DNA of 64,000 nucleotides from positions 18,174,758 through 18,238,757 of the forward strand of contig NC_081545.1 in assembly GCF_901000735.1 (NCBI RefSeq), in the 5' to 3' direction. Shown piece after piece: positions 1-11,197 of the stretch. The position numbers and the translations under genes are program-made. Source of the DNA: Corylus avellana. Lineage: Eukaryota; Streptophyta; Magnoliopsida; Fagales; Betulaceae. Position 1 is the stretch's first letter. Each line of letters opens with the position of its first letter. A model generated the notes under the pieces. That model did no database searches and was not told the DNA's origin. It saw nothing but the letters and a program-made list of their open reading frames with translations.

Positions 1-878
1 ATTATGAATATATATTCACAAAACATTGAACGTTATTTCTTTCACATGAACCTCAAAGTGTACCACGCGTTAAAGCACTGCCAAACATCTATTTATCACT
101 ATCATAGCCAATAATTGTCAATATATATATATATATATATACGGTTAAAGGGTTGTCAAATTTTAGTGAATTTTGACAAATATGTATAGATAGCCAAACA
201 AAAAACCCAATCGAGTGATTTCATTTGAATTGACGAAATAGAGTTCTCATTTTAGTGAATAGCCTTCTAAAAATTTTAATAATGAAAGTGTTACCATAAG
301 TATGGTAAGCTTTTACTTATTTATTATTATTATTATTATTATTTTGTAATTTGAACACAATTTTCCTGTAACTGACCTTCTATTTACTTAATTAGAAGCA
401 TGTATTTCTATGCTTTTTTCTATCTACTTTATTTATTGAGCTGCATTTCATACTTATCGCATTCTATGTTACAGATTCAACTGGAGGCTTTTTAGAGCAA
501 TGTGCAAGACCCCGACTTGTTACATAGAAGTTCTCAATTTTCTCTTGTTTCAAATGATGTTTGTTTTTTAATAATATGAACCACGGATGCTTTGCTAGTT
601 TGTTTTATACAATATGTATTTGAGTTTTCAAGTTAACATTAATAAAACTAAAATTTGTTTGTGAAAAATAAAACATTTAGAGAAAAAAAAAGAAATAAAC
701 AAAAATGCGTGTCAACACTAGCACTCATTAAAACTCAGCAATCATCTCCTCCTTGTCCAAATTGATTAATCATTTTGGAGTGATAATGCGAATGTGACTA
801 ACGCCTTTACTCGATCGTTACAAATGGTATTAGGGCCAACTAGTAATACCATGTGGTATTGTTAGACCCACATAACGT
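1..878. other. AT-rich non-coding stretch
   Basis: No supportable gene is seen on either strand. The stretch holds a short TA microsatellite near 121-141 and a TTA run near 321-341. Near its right end, 825-837 reads TGGTATTAGGGCC, which resembles the initiator-Met primer-binding site of copia elements (TGGTATCAGAGC). The sequence just to its left could therefore be the tail of an old plus-strand LTR. The match is imperfect and I treat it as a hint only. Confidence 0.4.
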
Positions 879-1044
879 CACCACAAAAAAAACAAGGTTT
901 AGTGACATGGTTATTTGGGGCATTTTTGGCTAAAAAAACGTCCCTATTGATTTCGCAACGCTTGATTAGGGGCACTTGGGACATGTCGGTTTTTATGGCG
1001 ACTAGAATTTAAGATTGAGACGTTTTTTTACGAAAAAACACCTC

Positions 1045-1862
1045 GAAAAGGGGACGTTTGGAACAAAGCGCCCCCCTTTTTAAAAGGGGGCACTTAGTTG
1101 TGAAAAACGCCCCCTTTTTTAAAATGGAGGCGCTTCCTAGGCAAGCGCCCCCTTTTTTAAATGGGGCCACTTCCTAGGCAAGCACCCCCGTTTTTAAATG
1201 GGGGCACTTCCTAAGCAAGCGCCGCCATTTAAAAAAGGGGGCGCTTCCTAATCAAGCGCCCCATTTTTAGAATAAGGGTGCTTCCTAGGCAAGTGCCCCC
1301 TTTTTAAAATAAGGGCGCTTCCTAGGCAAGCACCCCATTTTTTTAAAAGGGTTGCTTACCTAGGAAGCGACCCCTTTTTAAATGGGGGCGCTTGCCTAAA
1401 AAAGGGGGCGCTTACCTAGGAAGCGCCCTCATTCTAAAAAGGGGGCGCTCAGGTGGGCAAGCGTCCCCTTTCATAAATGGGGGCGCTTACCTAGGAATCA
1501 CCCTCATTCTAAAAAGGGGGCGCTCAGGTGGGCAAGCGCCCCCTTTCATAAATGGGGGCGCTTGCCTAAAAAAGGGGGCGCTTACCTAGGAAGCACCCTC
1601 ATTCTAAAAAGGGGGCGCTCAGGTGAGCAAGCGCCCCCTTTCATAAATGGGGGTGCTTGCCTAAAAAAGGGGGCGCTTACCTAAGAAGCACCCTCATTCT
1701 AAAAAGGGGGCGCTCAGGTGGGCAAGCGCCCCCTTTCATAAATGGGGGGCACTTGCCTAAAAAAGGGGGCGCTTACCTAGGAAGCGCCCTCATTCTAAAA
1801 AGGGGGCGCTCAGGTGGGCAAGCGTCCCCTTTCATAAATGGGGGCGCTTGCGTGTAAAGGGC
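1045..1862. repeat. Tandem GC-rich repeat array (left array of CACTA-like element)
   Basis: Units built on GGGGGCGCTTACCTAGGAAG and its inverted partner CTTGCCTAGGAAGCGCCCCC alternate every 20-40 bp. From about 1384 a higher-order unit of roughly 75-95 bp, containing GGGGGCGCTCAGGTGGGCAA, repeats about five times. Open frames running through it are by-products of the repeat and not genes. Each unit can fold on itself, as expected of the subterminal repeats that CACTA transposases bind. Confidence 0.8.
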
Positions 1863-2139
1863 CCCTATTTCTATATGGAAGCACTTCTACGCTGCGAAGC
1901 GCCTCCAATAATTAATATTTAGAGAAAATATTTTTCCCATGCAATCCATATATATTTTTTATTTTCTTCTGATATACAATATGCAATACAATATTGTATT
2001 GCGTATTTTCTCCATAAATATTGGATTAATCCATAAATATTTTCTCCATTCATCAATCTCATACAATCTTATACATATATATCTCACAATACATATCTAA
2101 TCCATATATACAATCTCATATCTCATAAGACAATTAAAT

Positions 2140-2310
2140 CCAAAATGATGATATCATAAACACAAAGTGTACGTACCACATCTTAAAGAGTTAACAAAAA
2201 TTATACCATACATATGAAATAAAATATCCAAAACGATATCATAAACACAAAGTGTACCACCTCTTAAAAGAGTTCACAAAAATTGTTTATTACATATGAA
2301 ATAAAATATA
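2140..2310. repeat. Imperfect direct duplication, about 80 bp units
   Basis: Two copies containing ATATCATAAACACAAAGTGT followed by TTAAA(A)GAGTT and CATATGAAATAAAATAT lie side by side within the middle of the CACTA-like element. Confidence 0.6.
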
Positions 2311-2719
2311 TCAACGAGTTCGCTTAGCATTTGGTGTCAAATACGTACTCAACCTAACAGGTCAAGTATACGTACGTCACTTAACGATTACCTGCAAATG
2401 ATAAAACCAAAAAAAATATATATATTAAATTACAAACTTATATCTAACTATTTTGAAAGTTCAAACCTATATATAATTAGATTATATTACAATTGACTAA
2501 GATATGAAGATCTACACATACTTTGTGATGATCCACAATGGTCGCCTTCTGCATCAGCTGCATCCTCATCTTCATTTGTTAATTCATTCTCACCTATATA
2601 TAAATAGATGCAAATGTATATTATGCAATCATATATATGTTCTTAAGTCAACAGTAATGAATTGTGTTTGAGCAGCTAGTTCCCCTATAAAAGGATAAAA
2701 GATAAAAGAAGAACAGCAT

Positions 2720-2990
2720 AAAATAATTTTTATTGTGTTTAAATTATATAAGCCAACATTAAAGGATAAAAGATAAAGGATGAAAGATAAGCCAACATTA
2801 GAATTTCAAATTTTATGTTGTTCTTCCTTTATCTTTTATCATTTATACAGCAATAAAATAATTTTTATTGTGTTTAAGTTATATAAGCCAACATTAAAGG
2901 ATAAAAGATAAAGGATAAAATATAAGCCAACATTAGAATTTCAAATTTTATGTTGTTCTTCCTTTCTCTTTTATCATTTATTGTGTTTAA
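2720..2990. repeat. Tandem duplication, about 134 bp period
   Basis: Two adjacent units both contain AAGCCAACATTAAAGGATAA and ATTTCAAATTTTATGTTGTT and differ at few positions. This is a recent local duplication inside the CACTA-like element. Confidence 0.7.
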
Positions 2991-3054
2991 GTTATTTTTA
3001 TATAACTTAATGTTTGAGCAGCTAATTCTCCTATATAACTAAAAATAATTTTGA

Positions 3055-3185
3055 TGCGTCTGCTATCCAGGCGCCCTTAATTAAGTGCGCCTGGATAGCA
3101 AGCGCCATTAATTAGGGGTGCCTGCCAGCTAGGCGCCCTTAATTAACGATGCCTGGCTGGCAAGCGCTACCCTAATTAAGGTATA
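3055..3185. repeat. Small outlier of the TTAATTAA palindrome array
   Basis: About four half-units of the type AGGCGCCCTTAATTAAG occur here, well inside the element and 1.1 kb from the main array at 4309. Confidence 0.7.
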
Positions 3186-4308
3186 TTCCGGACTCCAGAA
3201 GATCATCATGTTTCTTCCACAATGGTATATATACAACTTTTCCAAAGAACTTACATAAGGCAATTAAAATTCAAAAAAATGGCACCAATCTCGACGAGTA
3301 ATTTTGGATAGTAAAGTGGACTATTCTGGCACTACCAATAAAGAGGAAAAACAAAGGAACATGATAATAAAGGATAAGGAAAAACAATAAATTTTTTTTA
3401 AAAAAAAAAAAAAGAAAAGAGGTATTCCGATCCACTTAATTCTGCAATAATAATTCAATACTAAATGTTAATATGAACGAACTGCACAGTGAAATCAAAA
3501 CTGAATTAAATTTGAAAGAACACTCCAGGACAACCACGGAGATTCTTCAAAATTGTGATTGTTGCATTCAACAAACCAACTACACCCTAAAAGTAGAGAA
3601 AACTTTGTTGAATTTAAAATTCCTAATTCTCATAAAAATCATAATACATAAAAAATCTGACTATTAGAATCCCAAATCGACAACTTAAAGAGACAGCAGA
3701 TACAAAGAAAAACAGAGACAGAGACAGAGAGAGACTCACTAGTACAGGAACATAGAGAGAGGCAGGCCGGTTTCGACTGGAGAAGATGGCCGGTGGGTTG
3801 GCCAAACGTGTGGGTCACTGGGCGCCGAAGAGAGAGATAGGAAAATCGAGATTGAGAGAGGGGCGACTAGCGCCGTAGAGAGAGATATGGATCAATATAT
3901 ATTGAGGGAGAGGGGAGAGGCTAGGGATCTAATATATATATATCCTGATGCAGAGAGGGGGGACAGGCGGGCCACGCGGGGAGAGGTTAGGGAAAATATA
4001 TATTGAGGGAGAAATTAAGTCTTAGAGCGGGAGCTGAGGAATCAAAAAGAAAATTAAGTTCCCGCTCGCAAAAACAAAAAATATAAATATATTAAAATTA
4101 AAAAACACTTATAAATTTATTTATAAAAATAAAAAGTAAATACTAAAAATTAAAAAACATTTAAAAGAGACTTAAACTAAAAAATATATAAATGCAAAAT
4201 CAGTTAATGTGGTTGTCTAGATTAAAAATTAAACTATGTGATATAAAAACAAAAATAATACTAATTCAGAAATTATCGGGATAGGCCACAATAATAATTT
4301 AATTCTTG

Positions 4309-5075
4309 TAGGCACCCTTAATTAAGGGCGCCTAGCTGGCAGGCGCCCCTAATTAAGGACGCCTAGATGGCAAGCGTCCTTAATTAGGGGCGCCTGCCAG
4401 CCATGTGCACTTAATTAAGGGCGCCTAGCTGGTAGGCGCCCCTAATTAAGGGCACCTAAATGGCAAGCGCCCCTAATTAAGGGTGCTTGGATAGCAGGCG
4501 TCCCGAAGTAAGAGCGCTTGCAAGCCAGGTACCCTTAATTAGGGGCGTTTGCCAGCCAAACTCACTTAATTAAGGGCGCTTGCTAGCCAAGCGCACTTAA
4601 TTAAGGGCGATTGCAAGCCAGACGCCCTTAATTATGGGCACTTGCCAGCCAAGCGCACTTAATTAAGGGCGCTTGCTAGCCAGGCGCCCTTAATTAGGGG
4701 TGCCTGCCAGCTAGGCGCATTTAATTAAGTGCGCCTAGTTGGCAGGTGCCCCTAATTAAGGGCACGTGGATAGCAGGCGTCCCGAATTAAGGGCACTTGC
4801 CAGCCAAGCCCCCTTAATTAGGAGCGCTTGCCAGCCAGGCGCACTTAATTAAGGGCGCCTAACTAACAGTCGCCCCTAATTAAGGGCAACTGGATAGTAG
4901 GCGTTCCGAATTAAGGGCGCTTGCCAGCCAGGTGCCTTTAATTAGGAGCGCTTGCCAGCCTGGTGCACTTAATTAGGGGCGCCTAGCTGGCAGGCGCTCC
5001 TAACTAAGGGCGCCTAGATAGCAAGCGTCTTGAATTAAGGGCGCTTGCCAGCCAAGCACACTTAATTAACTAAAT
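4309..5075. repeat. Palindromic tandem array (right array of CACTA-like element)
   Basis: Roughly 20-bp half-units alternate between GGCGCCCTTAATTAAGGGCG and the linker CTAGCTGGCAGG or TTGCCAGCCA, giving about 38-40 copies. TTAATTAA is itself a palindrome and is flanked by GGGCGC/GCGCCC, so each pair forms a perfect stem. The array runs to within about 160 bp of the right terminus. Confidence 0.85.
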
Positions 5076-5329
5076 TGGGGCATATCCTATTGGAATGTCC
5101 CGAATTAAGGGGACTTTTTTTGCGCAGGCGTTGCTAATTTTATTTTGTGTCGTTTACACAATAAAACGTCCCTATAAGGGGATGTTTTATTAAAACGCCT
5201 ATATTCCAAGCGTTACTAAACCTTGTTTTTTTTGTAGTGGGAAGAAGTTGCGGGGGTAGTGGCCTCTTTAGGAGGGGAAAGGAAAGTACTAGGAGTTATC
5301 AGCTTGGCAGGATTGCCAATGGTTAATTG

Positions 5330-6265
5330 ATTGGGAATTGGAGGGACTTGAATCTTTGGCAAATGGGCTAGATTTTTGACATTCTCAACGATATTATCAA
5401 CCCGTGGGTAATTATCCCACCATTTTACATACCAATGTCAATCTAGCTTGTCATCAAGAATGACATATTGCCATTTTATGATCCAAAGAATTTTGAACTT
5501 TTTGACAAAGTGTAGAATGCGGGGAAATTTGGCCCCATGTTCATCAGTATTGTAAAGATTCTTGAATGATTTGAAAGTCTCAACGAGTTTTAGTGGGAGG
5601 ATATCAGGAATAAGACCAAACTTCATCCATCATCTGGAGAACCAGAGAGGGAGGATGCCTCCTCCAAATTCTTTATCAAAGTTTATGAACCAAGAGTGGT
5701 CAAACTTGGGGTTTTGATAAAGCATAAATTTGGACCAGGCATCAATGTAATCATAATAGCAAAACGGGATTGGGAAATCTTCCAATTTTCTTGGGTTAGA
5801 GGGATGTTCCCCCCATTCTTTTTCAGGAATGATTCTATTAAAATAGACAATGTGATAAAGTAGTTTTTTGAGTTCAGTTTTATTGTAGATGGGAGTGAAA
5901 TGAACAGACTTTGTCTGGAGCAAGGTATTAGTGTAGTATGAAAGAGTTTTCAAAGGATGCTCGGGGATCCAATGAAACTGGGAAGGAAAGTAGGAAGCAG
6001 CAATTTGAGTAGGAGATTTGATGTGAGAATGATTTATCTCAATATGAAATAAATGCTCAGAATGAGGAAGAATGACATAAGCTGATGTTTTATCGTATTT
6101 AATGAAAGGAATAGTGGATTTTTGAGAAGAAATGACAAAAGGGTCATAATCCAAAACGAGAGCACCGGAGTAGGTAGCTGGTGATCTGGGGCTAAAAGCT
6201 GAGAAACTGTTGGCAAGAGCAACAGATGAATTAGTAACAGGAGCATGAGATTTTATCCTTAACAC
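5330..6265 (-). pseudogene. Retroelement-like coat/gag-type reading frame, broken
   Basis: One minus-strand frame runs from an ATG at 6265 leftwards. It is interrupted by TGA at 5630-5632 and TAG at 5435-5437 and stays otherwise open to about 5340. The protein is rich in Trp and aromatic residues, with WFINFDKEFG, LPLWFSR and HWYVKWWDNY. I associate this aromatic, WW-containing style with the gag/coat region of plant retroelements, including those related to pararetroviruses, but I cannot assign it firmly. No protease, reverse transcriptase or integrase is visible nearby. The CACTA-like element ends about 100 bp downstream of the last recognisable codons, so it may have inserted into this element. 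It is clearly non-functional as written. Confidence 0.45.
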
Positions 6266-7127
6266 CTTCCTACAAATTGATGGGGGGAACGGCCTTCAGG
6301 TTGTCTGGTAGCAAACAGTAATGTGCCCCATTGTTAAAATTGGTCCAACTTCATCTAGAGTGTAGATGGATCGAAGTTGAATATTATGATCGAAACCCAA
6401 TGGAATTAGTGGTGGCCAATGGCGGTGATTGAAGCTGGCCAATAAATGGCATAAACAACCGCAATTGTGGGGCAAAAATAAGGTCAATTATGGGCCATAA
6501 ATGGAAGCCAACTGTGAGTTGAAATGAGGCCAACTATATAAAAATTTCTCAAACAAAAAACTCTTTAAAGATAAATACATTCTTGTTAAAGAGTTTTTTT
6601 CCAATACTTAAACAAAAATGCGTTCTATTGAAAATGTATTTCTTGTTAAACAAAAAACGCAATTTTCAATAAATACCTTCTTGTTAAAGATAAATACCTT
6701 CTATTGTAAAAAGTTCTCAAACAAAAAACATAGATATACATGCATGATTATATCAATTTTAAAACTTTTTCACAAAGGTCATTTAAAATTCAAGTTGAAA
6801 CATCTTGCTCAGTAAATACAATATCATAAATAAAAACAATAATCTTTTATCCAAATAAAAGGTTACATATGTTTGAAAGGAAGGTCAAATGAGAGGTATA
6901 GTACATTATTCGACAAATGTAATTCCTTATTAAATTGTAGCTTGACTTCAATCAAAACCCAATCATGGCTTTAAAATAAAAAATGTAGCATGAAATTATA
7001 TTTCTCACACAAATAAGAATAATTCTAATGAAGATTAAATTGATTAGTCTTGACGTTTGCTAAACCCCTTCCTTGGCCTTCCTTTTCGATCTACTAATCA
7101 ATTGTTGTGGTTGACGTCTTCTCTTTT
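6266..7127. other. AT-rich intergenic stretch
   Basis: No gene or clear element is seen. A phrase close to CTTGTTAAAGATAAATAC recurs several times between 6540 and 6720 as a loose direct repeat. Confidence 0.4.
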
Positions 7128-8300
7128 CTAGAAAAGCCCATGTTTACGTAGCTGAAAAAGAAATCTAGACCAGTATGTTGAGTGGATTATACCAAACCAA
7201 AGATCATAATGTAGTAGAACAAACAAAATAATTGGGAAAGCAGTCAAAGTAATTATAATAATCAGAATCCTCAACATTTTGTTCTTATAGACCAAAATGC
7301 AAGTTGCACTAAATGCGGCTAACATGCCTACTATGGAGATGAAGAGCGCAGTGAGTCCAAATGTTAGATAATATATTTCCTACATTGAAAGGAAATATAT
7401 TAAATTAATACTGTATGTTATTTATCTTGTATAAGAGTGATTGTAATTAGGTTTCATGGTAATCAAATTAATCAGATTTGATTACCATACTTATCTACTT
7501 CAATTCTCCTATAAATATGAGCATTTGTATTGTAATATCAATAAAATAATAAGAGCATAATGTAGCCTTTTAGGCTTTATCACGTAAAATCTTTTGTGAC
7601 TTTTTATTATTATTATTCTACAATTTATTTCATTTTCTATTTCATTTTGAATTTCTTCACTAAACACCAACCTTTAAGGTAACGATTTTAGAAAATCTTC
7701 TTCTTTGTAATGAGATGTAAGAATTGACAAGAAAATTAATATCGAACTTGAAGAGGATAACAATGTGAATGCATCTGATATAAAGAATACTATAAACCAG
7801 TTACTTTCCAAAAAGATAGGAGTGTCATTTTCTTGTTGGTTTCCACCTAGTATAGTGAAGGCGGTAGCAAAAACTACAGTGGCAATCAATGTTGCCATAA
7901 GCATGCAATAGTTTAATGTGTCCATCCACATTTCACCATCTCTTTGTAATTTTCTATGTGTCTCTATAAATATATCCTTAGGGATTTGGCCTTTCAAATT
8001 CTTCTCACGCAAGTATGGAAGCAGCATAATTTTTTCAATCTCCTACAATAACCAAGGTATAAATTGTATAGCGAAAATGCAACAAATATATATTCAACCA
8101 GAAGAAATTAAGGAAGTCAGAATAATATCAATACGCACCTTAAACCGCAACAATTCCCGTTGCATTTGAAGGGGATACAATAATTAACGTCTTTGATGGA
8201 GCCAAATGTCTAGCAAAATATAGCATGTGGTTACGATTTTTGTCATGAAAGATTATAATAATATCCTTGAGAGCACCTATCTCATATATTAGATTGAATA
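7128..8300 (-). pseudogene. Ankyrin-repeat/PGG-domain membrane protein, 3' fragment
   Basis: Read on the minus strand, 8300-8150 encodes the end of an ankyrin region (NLIYEIGALKDI, YFARHLAPSK). A GT-AG intron follows at about 8043-8138. The next exon encodes EIEKIMLLPYLREKNLKG, then the PGG-domain helix WMDTLNYCMLMATLIATVVF and GGNQQ, a second hydrophobic segment and EEDFLKSLP. After an insertion (7362-7666) the frame resumes with LTALFISIVGMLAAFSATC, two more membrane segments and a stop at 7128-7130. This is the C-terminal half of the ITN1-like ankyrin/PGG family, plasma-membrane proteins linked to stress and defence signalling. It is dead: it has a one-base frameshift after LKSLP, another near 8160, a solo LTR in the PGG exon, and loss of all upstream exons at the LTR junction at 8300. 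Confidence 0.85.
7362..7666 (+). mobile_element. Solo copia-type LTR (305 bp)
   Basis: It starts TGTTAGATAATATATTTCC and ends CTTCACTAAACA, so it has TG...CA termini. It contains a TATA box (CCTATAAATATGAG, about 7507-7520) and AATAAAATAATAAG downstream. The flanks are CCAAA on the left and CCAAC on the right, a 5-bp target duplication with one mismatch. Removing the LTR and one flank restores the frame ...KRFGLTALF... of the ankyrin/PGG gene, which fixes both the boundaries and the target. Confidence 0.85.
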
Positions 8301-9516
8301 TGAAAGAACAACGACGATCGTGTTCTACCCCCAAATCAAATGCATAAGCGATTTATATAAGGAAAATAAAACGCTATGCTTAAAAACAAACCAACACACA
8401 AATAAAGAACATTCATACAACCACAATACAAGATTTTGTTAACAAAGTGAAAAACCCTTTGAGCACCTCAAGGGAAAAACTGCTCTGGAGCAGCCAAACC
8501 CAAGAAATCACTATATGAAGTTTCACAGTTATAGACTAGACAATACTCTCTTCCTATAGGACCTCTAGCCTTGTAAGAGCAACAAGCATCCCAGCTTTTC
8601 TCCATCATGACTACCTTTATGCAGCGCATCTCCTTACGGATCATTCGGTAGACTTCTTTGTAGTTGAGTAATGTGTATGGTGTGGCTTGAAAATAGCAAA
8701 AACCAAAATCCCAAGTAGGTGAGAAAGCATGAAGCTTTTTAGGCAGCCTTACTTGGTACACAAAATGGTGAAGGGTATTACTTCCTTGAGTGATAGAAGC
8801 AACCATTTCTTCACCGGGAACCTCAAAGCGTAGAGGAGCATAAATGGAAATGAAGAGGTTTAAAAAGTTGTGCAGAAATAAGATAGGTATTTATGGATTT
8901 GCAGCTTTACTTATTTCTGTCTTAATTGGGATTTTCTTCCATTAGGATGGGAAGGCCAAAATTTGATATTTTGAGCCGTTCTCGTCATAATGGGGGTTAA
9001 TCCTCGTTAGGATGCAAGGAGTAAAAAAGTAGATCTAAATACCCATCACGAGCCTGTCATAACGCATCAGCTAACGGGAAACCAGGGAGTCTAACTTTGG
9101 TCCTGTTACATGTCCTGTCCTAAAGGGGTTCCTGATGAGAAAATAGAGGTTTCAGTTTTGCTCTCGACACTTGTCCCATTCTGACGAGCTTCCTATGAGA
9201 AATGCTCTTGTCACTTGTCCCGTTTTGACGAGGTTCTTGACGAGGAACCAGTATCCTCTCATTAAATGTCCCATTTTGACGTGACTTCTGATGAGAAAAC
9301 AGAAACTTTCCGTTACATGTCCCATCCTGACGAGGTTCTTGACGGGAAACCAGAGAGCACTCCTTTAGTGCTGTCACGAGCTTGTTTGATGCTCTATCTA
9401 ATGGGAAAGGCAAAAAACTCTAACAAACATCCAATCTTCACCCCGATACCTAGGGAAGAATGGAAAAATACAAACAAATGTTTTGATCATTAAATAAGGC
9501 CAAACTAAACCTAGCA
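8301..9516 (-). mobile_element. Copia-like LTR, copy A
   Basis: In minus orientation the LTR starts TGCTAGGTTTAG next to a purine tract (CCAAAGGGAGAGAT, plus positions 9517-9530) and ends CGTTGTTCTTTCA. The motif GGCCAAAGGGAGAGATTG at a 3' LTR boundary is typical of plant copia elements. Its left edge abuts the ankyrin pseudogene directly. Inside, at 9040-9370, degenerate copies of CCCGTTTTGACGAGGTTC recur. A 112-codon open frame at 8468-8806 (minus) lies wholly inside the LTR and is not considered a gene. Confidence 0.65.
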
Positions 9517-9951
9517 ATCTCTCCCTTTGGCCATTTAATGACGAAACCCAAAACACCTCCAATCTTCACCTTAACACAAGGGTAGAAATGAAAAATTACA
9601 AACACATTTTTTGCTCATTGAATAAGGCCAAATATGACCTAACAATCTCTCCCTTTGGCCATTCAATGACAAAATGAAAAAACATCTGAGATAACAATAA
9701 TTACAAGTAAATTACAATTTACAACCCCAACCCCAGCCCAACAAACCACTACTAGACTTTGGTTGATGGAATATGTTAATGTACCTGTTCTCTGAAAATA
9801 ATAACAAACTCATTACAAGCATAGCATTAAAAACAAAGTGGGAGACGCTTCCAACACTATCATTGAATGACCACTCACATGAGTTTGTATCAAGAAAAAC
9901 ATATAACCCATGTTTTATTTAAATCACAAAAACAGGAAAAGAACGAACAAG

Positions 9952-10120
9952 GCAACATGCCAATAAGAGAAGAACTGCATAACACAAGGCACCACACCAA
10001 TAAGAGAAGAACTGCGGAACACAAGACAACATGCCAATAAGAAAAGAATTGCAGAACACAAGGCAACACGCCAATAAGAGAAAAACTGTAGAACACAAGG
10101 CAACAAGTCAATAAAAGAGG
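9952..10120. repeat. 37-bp tandem repeat, about 4.6 copies
   Basis: The unit is GCAACATGCCAATAAGAGAA followed by GAACTGCATAACACAAG, with 2-4 changes per copy. Starts are at 9952, 9989, 10026, 10063 and 10100. Confidence 0.9.
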
Positions 10121-10124
10121 GGAA

Positions 10125-10377
10125 CACAAAACCTTGTTTGTAAGATACAGAGATCAAAGTACCAAACAAACCTTGTTTATGAGATACAAAAATCAAAGCA
10201 CCAAACACGTCAAGAAAAAGCAAGATATAGAGATTAAAATACCAAACAAAACCTTGTTTGTGAGATACAAAGGTCAAAGCACCAAACAAGTCAACAACAA
10301 GCAAGTTCAGATAGAAAGATCAAAGAACCAAACAAAACCTTGTTGGTGAGATACAAAGATCAAAGCACCAAACATGT
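10125..10377. repeat. Irregular direct repeats with ACCTTGTTTGTGAGATAC core
   Basis: Four copies of ACCTTGTTTGTGAGATACAA plus AAGCACCAAAC start near 10131, 10170, 10251 and 10337, so the spacing is uneven (39, 81 and 86 bp). Confidence 0.8.
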
Positions 10378-10935
10378 TAACAAAAAGCGCAAGTTCCCCC
10401 TTCACACAAAATACTCTCTCTCCCTTTTTGTATGAATGGTCAAAGGGGTAGATGAATGAAACACATTCTCCCCAAAATACAACAATCAGACACAAACATG
10501 TGAAAGAAATTAAACAAGGAATCACATATAACTAAACATGTGTCATAAAGGCATATCAAGCCAAAATATCTCATAGAATATGTCAAAGACAACTGAAGAT
10601 ATGTAAGATTCATAAAGGGAACCCAGCTCTAATGTTAACTCCCCCTTAACAAGAGCAACTTTTTCCTAACAAGTGTTCCAACAAACCCCATTCTCCACAT
10701 TTTGTCATAAAAGACAAAGAAAGAACCTCAAATGTCGTAACTTGTATCCTTGGAAGGTATAAACTTGGAGGTTACAGACATTATGAGCATACAACACAAA
10801 CAAGAGGGCATGGTAGATTCAATTATGCACATGAAAGATGCACACAAGTTCAAAGAACCATGATTTATTCAAATGCCCAATTCATGTCATTCAAACAAGG
10901 TTGAGATGCATGAAAACAAAAATTAGCACAATTAG

Positions 10936-11197
10936 TGATAAGTGCCAAATATTGCATATTCAAACCCCTTTATTTACATTAGTTAATCTTTTAGCTATGT
11001 CGTTACTTAATATTTTGTGTTAGTTTTGTGTTTTTAGTATTCTGTAGGTCATTAAAGAAAAACTATAGCTTTAAAGGAAAAAATACAAAGTTTGGAAGAA
11101 AGCATACTTTGAGAAGACCTAGACGATGTGGTTAAGCTTAGCCAAATCCAAGAAAATGGTTAAATCGGATTAAAGATCAGATTGGATTAAATTCTAA
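10936..11197 (+). mobile_element. Truncated LTR, first of three in the array
   Basis: It begins TGATAAGTGCCAAATATTGC and follows the LTRs at 12579 and 15714 for about 260 bp. It then jumps directly to internal sequence that matches 14322 onward. The rest of the LTR is deleted. Confidence 0.75.

Larger units (their letters stand above)
879..5239. mobile_element. Non-autonomous CACTA-like DNA transposon, degenerate
   Basis: The right end reads ...AAACCTTGTTTTTTTTGTAGTG and the left end is its inverted match, CACCACAAAAAAAACAAGG, where CACTAC has become CACCAC. Inside both ends are further inverted matches such as AAAACGTCCCTAT. CACTA elements begin CACTA, carry subterminal repeats and duplicate 3 bp of target. 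Here the flanks are CGT on the left and GGA on the right, so the target duplication is lost or the boundary is slightly off. No transposase is visible. The body is mostly tandem GC-rich palindromic repeats at both ends and AT-rich sequence in the middle. A GA/CT-rich block at 3680-4030 resembles the 5' leader block of the CACTA elements at 29-42 kb, read on the minus strand. The ends are good evidence; the superfamily is an inference from them. Confidence 0.65.
9517..10935 (-). mobile_element. Copia-like element internal region, non-coding
   Basis: The first 150 bp match the sequence right of LTR copy B (21214-21340), showing that both follow a 3' LTR in minus orientation. A second purine-tract-like phrase occurs at about 9639-9665. 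No gag or pol can be read. The region carries two tandem arrays (listed separately). I infer that it is the untranslated region next to the 3' LTR, or a non-autonomous derivative. Confidence 0.5.

Noticed and set aside
1392..1857. Open frames of 65-66 codons with repeating GGAYLGSALILKRGRSGGQ-like peptides
   Set aside because: They are translations of the tandem DNA array. No start context, no conservation beyond the repeat and no plausible promoter.
4309..5075. CRISPR-like array
   Set aside because: Regularly spaced repeats, but the spacers are themselves repeats, the genome is a plant's and the array is part of a transposon end.
879..5239. Exact 3-bp target duplication for the first CACTA-like element
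   Set aside because: Flanks are CGT and GGA. I could not shift the ends to obtain a match, so the call rests on the inverted termini only.
8468..8806. 112-codon minus-strand frame with varied composition
   Set aside because: It lies entirely inside LTR copy A; the corresponding part of copy B is not open. No known domain.
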